From Methanobacteriota archaeon (GTDB lineage: Archaea > Thermoplasmatota > Poseidoniia > Poseidoniales > Poseidoniaceae), in NCBI GenBank assembly GCA_002707335.2, contig PAMN02000053.1, positions 1-27,382 on the forward strand: DNA of 27,382 nucleotides, read 5' to 3'. Both the position numbers and the translations under genes were made by a program. This document shows positions 9,498-15,073 of this stretch, in pieces. Under the pieces are notes generated by a model that saw only the letters and a program-made list of their open reading frames with translations, was not told where the DNA came from and did no database searches. Each line of letters opens with the position of its first letter. The first letter of the stretch is position 1.

Positions 9498-10430
9498 TTA
9501 GGCTAAGCCGAATTCTTTGATTAGAAGATGTCTTATGAAGTTCCTTGCAGATTGTAGAACTAAACCAGTTGCCATCAGCGATATTCCTAGAACACCGATC
9601 CATAATGATGTCAATCCTGGACCGACAATCGCATCAACAGAATCTGTAACTCCATTAATGGCATTGAAAGCCATTGCTGTACCTGCTGCAAATAATCCAA
9701 GTCCTGGTAGGCCGAGTACCAATATTGGTTTTTTCTGTGAAAGGGATATCATTGCATACGCAAGCACTGCAAATCCATGAGAAATTGCAGTGAAATTACT
9801 TCCTTTAGGCACATCGTACCTAATGACTGTTGGGACTTCTCTAATTTGCAGATTCTTTTCATTGGCATCTTCCAGCATTTCAAGTGACAATTCCATTCCA
9901 TCTGAATCAAATCTCAGTCTTTCGATAGCCTTTCTTGAGAATGCTCTAAAACCAGATTGAGTATCTGAAATATCCAAGTCACTAGAAAGATTAGACGCAG
10001 CTGTAATTACTTTTATTCCAAGTCTTCTGTATGCAGGCATGTGCTCTGTTTTTCCACCATCAACAAATCGGCTTCCTATTACGAAATCTGCTTCTCCGTC
10101 AATAATGGGTTGAACTAGGTCAGGTATACTTTTAGGATCGTGTTGGCCGTCGCTATCGAGTATGACTAAGATGTCTACATCCTTTTCTCTTGCTACTTGA
10201 AATAATGATTTCAGAGCACCGCCGTATCCTCTGTTAACTCTGTGTCGATGAACTGTAGCTCCACATGATTCCGCAATTCTAGCGCTAGAATCTGAGGATC
10301 CGTCGTCAACACAAACTACTTCATCAACAAAATCTTTTGTCATAGTGACAACAGTGCCAATTGTTTCTTCTTCGTTATACATTGGTAGTCCTGCAATGAT
10401 GGAATATCCACCATTTAGGGGATTTTGCAT
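9498..10430 (-). CDS. Family 2 glycosyltransferase, dolichyl-phosphate sugar synthase type, with membrane tail
   Basis: This 310-residue GT-A fold enzyme probably transfers a sugar from a nucleotide donor to a polyprenyl (dolichyl) phosphate on the inner face of the membrane, the lipid carrier step for archaeal N-glycosylation or surface glycans. Motifs are Y-N-E-E (18-21), VDDGSSD (41-47), the metal-binding DSDGQHDP (92-99), GSRF (119-122) and SDTQSGFRAFSR (155-166). Two C-terminal helices (about 235-257 and 272-293) anchor it. Dolichyl-phosphate mannose and glucose synthases share these motifs, so the sugar cannot be told from sequence. It lies just upstream of the RND exporter in the same direction. 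A TATA-like box about 26 bases before the ATG and the lack of a ribosome binding site support the start at 10430. Confidence 0.9.
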   Translation of the reverse strand: MQNPLNGGYSIIAGLPMYNEEETIGTVVTMTKDFVDEVVCVDDGSSDSSARIAESCGATVHRHRVNRGYGGALKSLFQVAREKDVDILVILDSDGQHDPKSIPDLVQPIIDGEADFVIGSRFVDGGKTEHMPAYRRLGIKVITAASNLSSDLDISDTQSGFRAFSRKAIERLRFDSDGMELSLEMLEDANEKNLQIREVPTVIRYDVPKGSNFTAISHGFAVLAYAMISLSQKKPILVLGLPGLGLFAAGTAMAFNAINGVTDSVDAIVGPGLTSLWIGVLGISLMATGLVLQSARNFIRHLLIKEFGLA

Positions 10431-10450
10431 GAATCTTTGGGCTCACGAGT

Positions 10451-10462
10451 CCATTATATGTG
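10451..10462 (-). promoter_or_regulatory. TATA box for the glycosyltransferase (and probably the RND gene)
   Basis: Minus-strand CATATAAT (10453-10460) is centred about 26 bases before the ATG at 10430, and no Shine-Dalgarno site is present. This geometry fits an archaeal leaderless transcript. The 93-base stretch between this gene and the 86-residue gene upstream holds nothing else that I recognise apart from an A/T-rich imperfect inverted repeat at 10507-10529. Confidence 0.55.
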
Positions 10463-10523
10463 ATTCGGCTCCAACAAGGATTTGTAATTGGTTTGTGATA
10501 GGTATTGATTAAATCAATTAGAA

Positions 10524-10784
10524 TTAATCTTCTAGGTGATTTACAGATGTTACTGCTCTTTTCCCTTCTATTACGCCATTCAAAGCGTTCAAACTTACTA
10601 CTAGTTGCACATATGTCTGTCCGTCGCTAGTGACGTATGTGCCACATTCTTGAAATGCTTCAGTGTTTATTGACAATTTAATTGCACGACCAGCATTAGA
10701 TTTTCTTACAAATCCAACCAGTGTACTATTCTGCGTTTCGTTTTCTTGCTCGTTTGTTTGTTTTGTTTTTTTCATATTTTTCAC
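10524..10784 (-). CDS. Small conserved-looking protein of unknown function (86 residues)
   Basis: I do not recognise the family. The first 20 or so residues are Lys/Gln/Asn/Glu-rich and probably disordered. Residues about 22-86 look like a small beta-rich domain with V-G-F-V-R-K-S-N-A-G-R-A, then a central ECGTYVTSDGQTYVQLVV segment, and an acidic end. There is one cysteine, no signal peptide and no membrane helix, so it should be cytosolic. It is a convincing gene despite its size: it has its own Shine-Dalgarno site (GGAGTG about 6 bases before the ATG) and a strong TATA box about 70 bases upstream, which gives a leader of roughly 45 bases. That differs from the leaderless genes on both sides and may mean high or regulated expression. 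A second Met at residue 4 is less well placed relative to the ribosome binding site. Confidence 0.72.
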   Translation of the reverse strand: MKNMKKTKQTNEQENETQNSTLVGFVRKSNAGRAIKLSINTEAFQECGTYVTSDGQTYVQLVVSLNALNGVIEGKRAVTSVNHLED

Positions 10785-10796
10785 TCCTGGAGCTCT
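10785..10796 (-). promoter_or_regulatory. Shine-Dalgarno site of the 86-residue gene
   Basis: The minus strand reads CAGGAGTGAAAAAT directly before the ATG at 10784. GGAG is complementary to the archaeal 16S rRNA 3' end at a normal spacing, and this decides for the first of two in-frame Met codons. Confidence 0.6.
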
Positions 10797-10850
10797 TGTT
10801 TTGTTCGTTGTATTGCTCCGGATACAACAGACTCAACTTATCGCCACGGG

Positions 10851-10866
10851 TGCTATATATTTTCCA
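10851..10866 (-). promoter_or_regulatory. TATA box upstream of the 86-residue gene
   Basis: The minus strand reads GGAAAATATATAGC, a near-ideal archaeal TATA box at about 10853-10864. Transcription would start near 10830 and leave a leader of about 45 bases with a Shine-Dalgarno site. The box sits in the 170-base divergent region shared with the epimerase operon. Confidence 0.55.
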
Positions 10867-10921
10867 ATACAGGTTGCTGAAAGTGAAAATGATGGTGCTA
10901 GGTGAAAAGCATGAGACTGCT

Positions 10922-10933
10922 AGATATTATAAC
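10922..10933 (+). promoter_or_regulatory. TATA box of the epimerase-thioredoxin-VKOR operon
   Basis: ATATTATAA at 10924-10932 is centred about 27 bases before the ATG at 10955. No Shine-Dalgarno site precedes that ATG, so the first gene of the operon is probably translated from a leaderless mRNA, while the downstream genes have Shine-Dalgarno sites. Confidence 0.55.
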
Positions 10934-10954
10934 AATGATTCATGACGACAAAAT

Positions 10955-11902
10955 ATGCGGGCACTAGTTACAGGCGGTGCAGGGTTTATTGGTTCACACT
11001 TAGTTGACAGGTTAGTTGACAGAGGTGATGAGGTAATTGTGGTTGATAATCTGTCATCAGGCAGGCTTGAATTTATCCAAAACCACATAGATTCTGGCAA
11101 AGTAGATTTCCATAATCTTGATTTGAAAGACATTGAATCTATCAAAGGGTCATTTATTGGCGTAGAAATGGTTTTCCATTTAGCAGCAAATGCTGATATC
11201 AGATTAGGGACAAGAATAACAGATACTGATTTGAAAGAAGGTACTATTGTAACATACAACGTACTAGAGGCTATGCGTCTTGCAGGAGTTTCAAAAATTG
11301 CATTCTCATCATCTTCTGTAGTATACGGCGAAGATGCTCCAATGCCGACTCCTGAAGAACATGGGCCATGTCTTCCAATTTCACTTTACGGTGCATCAAA
11401 GCAAGGTGGAGAGGGTTTGATTGGTGCTTGGGTAGGAACCTTTGGTTTCCAAGCATGGGTGTTCAGATTCGCAAATATTATCGGCGAAAGAGGAACTCAT
11501 GGCGTAATTTTTGACTTTATTCATAAACTGAAGAAAGACCCAAATCGGCTTGAAGTTTTAGGCAATGGACTACAAGAGAAATCTTACATGGAAGTAGGTG
11601 ATTGTGTCGATGCAATTTTGTTTGTTATTGAAAACACAAATGAACAAATGAATCTCTATAATTTGGGTTCAAATGACACATGTAGCGTAAGAAACATTGC
11701 GGCTATTGTAATTAGGGAAACTGGATGTGCAGAAGCAACTATCGAATATACTGGTGGCGATCGAGGGTGGGCTGGAGACATACCAAAAGCAATGTTATCA
11801 ATAAATCGCTTAGTAAACCTTGGATTTGGGGTTAACTATGATAGTGAGGAAGCAGTGGCACACACTGCAAGAGTTCTGATATCAGAAATCATGGGTGAAT
11901 GA
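10955..11902 (+). CDS. NAD-dependent nucleotide-sugar epimerase (UDP-glucose 4-epimerase-like)
   Basis: This 315-residue cytosolic extended short-chain dehydrogenase has the Rossmann motif GGAGFIGS (7-14), the D-N-L-S-S-G loop (31-36) that contacts the NAD ribose, the active-site Ser stretch SSSSVVYG (about 118-125) and the catalytic Y-G-A-S-K (Tyr145, Lys149). A GGDRGWAGDIPKAM segment at about 267-280 is typical of archaeal and bacterial UDP-hexose epimerases. It probably makes UDP-galactose or a related sugar for surface glycans, which fits the nearby glycosyltransferase, but substrate specificity cannot be read from sequence. It is the first gene of a four-gene operon; its stop codon is one base before the ATG of the thioredoxin-like gene. 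The start follows from the TATA box about 27 bases upstream. Confidence 0.9.
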   Translation: MRALVTGGAGFIGSHLVDRLVDRGDEVIVVDNLSSGRLEFIQNHIDSGKVDFHNLDLKDIESIKGSFIGVEMVFHLAANADIRLGTRITDTDLKEGTIVTYNVLEAMRLAGVSKIAFSSSSVVYGEDAPMPTPEEHGPCLPISLYGASKQGGEGLIGAWVGTFGFQAWVFRFANIIGERGTHGVIFDFIHKLKKDPNRLEVLGNGLQEKSYMEVGDCVDAILFVIENTNEQMNLYNLGSNDTCSVRNIAAIVIRETGCAEATIEYTGGDRGWAGDIPKAMLSINRLVNLGFGVNYDSEEAVAHTARVLISEIMGE

Positions 11903-11903
11903 A

Positions 11904-12545
11904 ATGATTAGAAGAGACATGGATAACGAAGCAGGTGCCCGTTCAGACGGTCTAATGATAGTGAGTGTGATTTTTATTGCGGCATTTACATACATCGCGC
12001 TTACAACTAATCCGGTATACACTGGTGTTGGCGTTGGTGACAAAGTGCCTGAATTGAGTGGTGAAATATGGGACGGTCAATCATGGGTCGAATTTGATTT
12101 ATACGAAAATTTAGATTTCACATGGACTGAAGATTCTGAAGATGGAACTTGGTATGTGATAGAATTCATGGACACAAATTGTGGAGCCTGCCAGAAGTCA
12201 GCTCCAGATTTTGTCCCTCAACAAAGCAAATGGCTTGAGCCAGGTAGTAGGTCAATGCCTCCAGATATGGATGTTCAATTCATCGCTGTGGCATTTTCAC
12301 TGAACCCAGATGCCGATGGTTGGGAATACAGCCAACAAGAAATCAAAGATTTTAGACAAGAATATGACCATATATTCCCGTACATGGATGACTTAGATAA
12401 CTCAAACCGTGATGTTTGGGGAATTGATTATACTCCTCAATATTTCTTAGTTGCACCTAATGGAATAATAGAATATGCATCTCCTGAAGCAGCTGGAGAT
12501 TCAGTTTGGGATGCAATGGAAAGCGTTATTCCAAGAGGTGATTGA
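11904..12545 (+). CDS. Membrane-anchored thioredoxin-like protein (CGAC active site)
   Basis: The 213-residue protein has an N-terminal signal anchor (about residues 15-36) followed by a thioredoxin/TlpA-like domain facing the outside. The redox motif is Cys-Gly-Ala-Cys (C93, C96) in a T-N-C-G-A-C-Q context, and the conserved cis-proline is in D-Y-T-P-Q-Y-F-L. Such proteins form, reduce or isomerise disulfides in exported proteins; as the partner of the VKOR protein encoded immediately downstream, this one would most likely be the oxidant of substrate thiols. I chose the ATG at 11904, one base after the epimerase stop, because GGTGA at 11894-11898 is a suitably spaced ribosome binding site. 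An in-frame GTG at 11895 would add three residues and overlap the epimerase gene. Confidence 0.86.
   Translation: MIRRDMDNEAGARSDGLMIVSVIFIAAFTYIALTTNPVYTGVGVGDKVPELSGEIWDGQSWVEFDLYENLDFTWTEDSEDGTWYVIEFMDTNCGACQKSAPDFVPQQSKWLEPGSRSMPPDMDVQFIAVAFSLNPDADGWEYSQQEIKDFRQEYDHIFPYMDDLDNSNRDVWGIDYTPQYFLVAPNGIIEYASPEAAGDSVWDAMESVIPRGD
12534..12541 (+). promoter_or_regulatory. Shine-Dalgarno site of the VKOR gene
   Basis: AGAGGTGA lies five bases before the ATG at 12547, within the last codons of the thioredoxin-like gene. It decides the start: the longer frame open from 12475 would overlap the upstream gene by 71 bases and lacks a matching site. Confidence 0.65.
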
Positions 12546-12546
12546 T

Positions 12547-13242
12547 ATGGTTGCAGGATTGGAATGTTTTGATTTAACTCTGATGCCACACATTGGCATT
12601 ATACTTCTCGGGATATTAATTATGACTCCTCTCGGTGAAAGTATTGCCAGAGGTTTCAGTTCAAGGTGGCCTTCACTTGAATCAGTACAAGGTAGAGCAC
12701 TTGCAGGTTTGATTCTAGTTTGCTTTGGTGGTTTTACAGTCTCTGCACATACACTTTGGATGCACAATAAAGCAGCAGAAATGGGAGGAGGTGCTTTCTG
12801 TTCCTCCGGCAATGTATGTGATTGTGCAAGTGTAATTGGAAATTCAGAATGGAATACAGTTCCATTCCTAGGATTGCCCTGGGGATTATTGGGAATGCTA
12901 GCGTTTGCTTTATTCATGTGGTTAGCCATAACAATCGCAAAAGAACCAGGTGCTAATTGGGTTATTCAGAACATCAAAGTTGGAGTTAACTTTGGAATAT
13001 TCGGACTATTCATCGTCCTATACCTGATGTATGCAGAATATGATATCGGTAAAATATGCCAGTTTTGCACAACCGCTCACGTTGCCCATGTAGTTACAAC
13101 AGTAGGTTTCATACGTGTAGCAAGAATGGTCGAATCAGGTAATTGGAATGGTACTGAAAAAACCGATGAGGAAGTGACAGCTAAAGCTCGTCGCAAGCGC
13201 GGTGGATATGTTGCTCCAAAGCAAAGTAATGAAGAGGAATAA
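12547..13242 (+). CDS. VKOR-family thiol-disulfide oxidoreductase
   Basis: This 231-residue integral membrane protein of the vitamin K epoxide reductase family re-oxidises a thioredoxin-like partner and passes electrons to a membrane quinone, replacing DsbB in many bacteria and archaea. Family signatures are present. The outer-loop cysteines are C85, C91 and C93 in F-C-S-S-G-N-V-C-D-C. A Ser and the F-L-G-L-P-W-G-L-L-G stretch (107-116) follow. The redox pair next to the quinone is Cys-Gln-Phe-Cys (C171, C174) at the edge of a membrane helix. Four to five helices are predicted, with a basic cytosolic tail. It starts one base after the thioredoxin-like gene ends and stops two bases before the next gene. 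The third loop cysteine is beyond the usual pair, so which two are active is unclear. Confidence 0.9.
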   Translation: MVAGLECFDLTLMPHIGIILLGILIMTPLGESIARGFSSRWPSLESVQGRALAGLILVCFGGFTVSAHTLWMHNKAAEMGGGAFCSSGNVCDCASVIGNSEWNTVPFLGLPWGLLGMLAFALFMWLAITIAKEPGANWVIQNIKVGVNFGIFGLFIVLYLMYAEYDIGKICQFCTTAHVAHVVTTVGFIRVARMVESGNWNGTEKTDEEVTAKARRKRGGYVAPKQSNEEE

Positions 13243-13244
13243 AA

Positions 13245-13763
13245 ATGGACGAGTCACGCCTTTGGATGATATTCACAGCGGTCTGTCTCGCTTCATTAAT
13301 TGGATTGCTAGAGTACGAGGGTATGATCAATCTAATTGGTGAAGATGAAAGTAAATCTTCATTGTATGACACTTCTGACGAAGTCCACGCTCTTGGCTAC
13401 GAATGCTTAGAGAATCACGATGTTGTAATGCACTTCCATCCTTATCTAACTATTATCATAGATGGAGAGGAGTTAGTGATACCTACCAACACAGGAATTG
13501 ATACAGGCATCTGTCCAAACGCTATGCACATGACTCACACACATGATGCGACTGGTAAAATCCATGTCGAGGGGCATCAAGAAGTCGACGTTCCGCTTGA
13601 AGTGTTCTTCGACGTATGGGGGAAGCACTTTGATGAAACAGGAATTTTTGATTACAGGGATGGTTCGATTCAAATGACTGTAGACGGAGTAAATAATACT
13701 CAGTATGAAAAACTGGTCTTAGCTGATGGACAGAACATCGTAATTACATACACCTCGAATTAA
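13245..13763 (+). CDS. Membrane-anchored His-rich protein of unknown function (HxHP / HTHD..G.IH.E family)
   Basis: The 172-residue protein has an N-terminal signal anchor (about residues 6-24) and an external domain with a striking set of histidines: H58, H63-F-H65-P, H95, H98-T-H100-D, H107 in G-K-I-H-V-E, and H111. It also has two cysteines (C54, C90) and an F-D-V-W-G-K segment (122-127). From memory, similar small exported proteins with an HxHP...C...HTHD..G.IHIE pattern occur in other prokaryotes; I know of no established function. The histidine cluster suggests binding of a metal such as copper or zinc. Its place as last gene of a thioredoxin-VKOR operon, with GAGGA seven bases before the ATG and two bases after the VKOR stop, suggests a role in thiol or metal chemistry outside the cell. 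Confidence 0.78.
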   Translation: MDESRLWMIFTAVCLASLIGLLEYEGMINLIGEDESKSSLYDTSDEVHALGYECLENHDVVMHFHPYLTIIIDGEELVIPTNTGIDTGICPNAMHMTHTHDATGKIHVEGHQEVDVPLEVFFDVWGKHFDETGIFDYRDGSIQMTVDGVNNTQYEKLVLADGQNIVITYTSN

Positions 13764-14032
13764 GGTACAAATATTCCTTCGAAGTATAATGCATCTGTAT
13801 TAGTTGTAACAGGTTCAATTCTGTGAACAGTTACATCTACTCTAGCACTATCTTGATATTCTTTTCTTAATTCTCTTAGCAATTGATGATGAACTGTAGA
13901 AATATCTGTAGCCATTATCATTGTAAGGTGCCGATGAGAATCTTCGTCTACTTTGACCGTAAATTCAACCATCCATGATTTCAGTGTTGTCTCATAATCT
14001 TCTGCTGTGTCAAAGGTCCTTTCCATGTACAT
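13760..14032 (-). CDS. Hypothetical protein, 90 residues
   Basis: I do not recognise this protein. It has no signal peptide, membrane helix or cysteine; it looks like a small alpha/beta domain with T-V-H-H-Q-L-L-R-E-L-R-K-E-Y as a likely helix, then D-V-T-V-H-R-I-E-P-V as a strand. Its stop codon overlaps the stop codon of the converging His-rich gene in the shared TTAA at 13760-13763. Two starts are possible, at 14032 and 14026; GGTTGGAAG before the first ATG is purine-rich but a poor ribosome binding site. The gap to the exported thioredoxin-like gene upstream is 99 bases, so it may have its own promoter. Its reality as a gene rests on codon-like composition and the clean fit between neighbours. 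Confidence 0.55.
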   Translation of the reverse strand: MYMERTFDTAEDYETTLKSWMVEFTVKVDEDSHRHLTMIMATDISTVHHQLLRELRKEYQDSARVDVTVHRIEPVTTNTDALYFEGIFVP

Positions 14033-14063
14033 ACATTATCTTCCAACCTTATCAAAGATTCGG

Positions 14064-14091
14064 TAAAAAGCATCATTTTTGACATAAAAAG
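14064..14091 (-). terminator. Possible U-tract terminator after the exported thioredoxin-like gene
   Basis: On the minus strand, reading away from the stop at 14132, two runs of five T occur at 14086-14090 and 14065-14069. Archaeal RNA polymerase terminates at short oligo-U tracts without needing a hairpin. The site lies between two minus-strand genes, so termination there would separate them. Confidence 0.3.
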
Positions 14092-14131
14092 GAGTAAAAT
14101 GGTCTAATTCAGTATGATTACTGCAATAAAA

Positions 14132-14935
14132 TTACTCTTCTTCCCGATTACTGGAAATATTGGAAGGCCAAAATACTACCAAGCCTCCTAAAATTAGGCA
14201 TGATGCTAGTATGAACATCAAATTATGATCTTTCACATTTTCAAACACTCTATTAGATATTTCAACAACTCCATAGGGTTCACCACCCTCAATAGGTTCA
14301 TGAATTAGCAAGACCGACCAAGTTTCTGGGATAGTCAGGTCTCCATGGACTGAGGTATCTCCTTCAGAAGTAATGACTTTCATTCCAACTAATACTCTGT
14401 CACGTGTATCATCACCAGGATTATCAGCATCATCAGGAACTTCTTTTCGATGTTCTAAAACCATAATCGTTAATTGACCATATTCAGGAGCCTCAAGGTC
14501 AAAATCTGCATCAGACAGGTCATAAGCAATTTCAATAGGAGAAGTTTTCTTGTTTTCTTGGGTTAAGATGCGCTTTTGTACGTCCTCCCATGCTCCATAA
14601 CCTTCAGCAGTCTTTATTCCATCTACGAAAAAAGTAGGTGTTCCGTAAGATGAATTGTCAACTTGTTTCTGATATTGAATTCTAGCTATGCTAGCATTAT
14701 TTTCAAATTCATCAGTAACGTGAATACCAACAATTGCAATTCGTGAACCGTGAGATTCAGCAACTAATTCTAACTCAGGGTCTATTTCTGCGCAGCTAGG
14801 ACACCATATTGCGGTTCTTTCCTCCACGAGTATAGTGCGCTTGAGGTATACCTCTGAATACTCAGCATCAACCATTGCAACAGTGGTTTGAGTTGAACAA
14901 ATTAATACCATCATTAGGTAGAAAATTGCTCTCAT
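14132..14935 (-). CDS. Exported thioredoxin-like protein (WCPSC) with C-terminal membrane helix
   Basis: With the start at 14935 the protein has 267 residues: a signal peptide (about 1-20), a thioredoxin fold with Trp-Cys-Pro-Ser-Cys (C45, C48), a cis-proline in Y-G-T-P-T-F-F-V-D-G (Pro100), a beta-rich extension (about 128-232), and one C-terminal helix (about 239-257). The arrangement resembles Omp28-type thioredoxin-like proteins. It should act on disulfides outside the membrane. The frame stays open to 15025, but the Met at 14935 is preferred because it begins a clean signal peptide, whereas the 30 extra residues are not hydrophobic in the right pattern. It lies between the VKOR operon and the giant surface protein gene. 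An inverted repeat sits nine bases upstream of the start. Confidence 0.85.
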   Translation of the reverse strand: MRAIFYLMMVLICSTQTTVAMVDAEYSEVYLKRTILVEERTAIWCPSCAEIDPELELVAESHGSRIAIVGIHVTDEFENNASIARIQYQKQVDNSSYGTPTFFVDGIKTAEGYGAWEDVQKRILTQENKKTSPIEIAYDLSDADFDLEAPEYGQLTIMVLEHRKEVPDDADNPGDDTRDRVLVGMKVITSEGDTSVHGDLTIPETWSVLLIHEPIEGGEPYGVVEISNRVFENVKDHNLMFILASCLILGGLVVFWPSNISSNREEE

Positions 14936-14943
14936 TAAACACC

Positions 14944-14960
14944 GCCAAGTCAGACTTGGC
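14944..14960. repeat. Inverted repeat just upstream of the exported thioredoxin-like gene
   Basis: GCCAAGT at 14944-14950 and ACTTGGC at 14954-14960 are perfect inverted copies separated by three bases. It ends nine bases before the ATG at 14935, so it could be an operator for a dimeric regulator or a hairpin in the leader. The rest of the 138-base gap (14936-15073) shows no gene and no convincing TATA box. Confidence 0.45.
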
Positions 14961-15073
14961 AATGAAGTTATCATGGATATGCTGGAAAACAACGAAGTCT
15001 TGGAATATCTCAAAACCAGCGGCAAAGCGAATCCTCTTTTTACAGAGGAAATTTGCTATCAAACGATATCAAT

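Noticed and set aside
10507..10529. GATTAA...TTAATC inverted repeat as a regulatory site
   Set aside because: It is short and A/T-only, has an 11-base loop and overlaps the stop codon of the 86-residue gene; chance is likely in sequence of this composition.
12475..12546. N-terminal extension of the VKOR gene from the ATG at 12475
   Set aside because: It lies wholly inside the thioredoxin-like gene in another frame, while the ATG at 12547 has a good Shine-Dalgarno site and starts the expected membrane protein.
15032..15049. Hairpin TCCTCT...AGAGGA after the giant gene as an intrinsic terminator
   Set aside because: The stem is only six base pairs with no T-run after it on the minus strand, and archaeal termination does not depend on hairpins.
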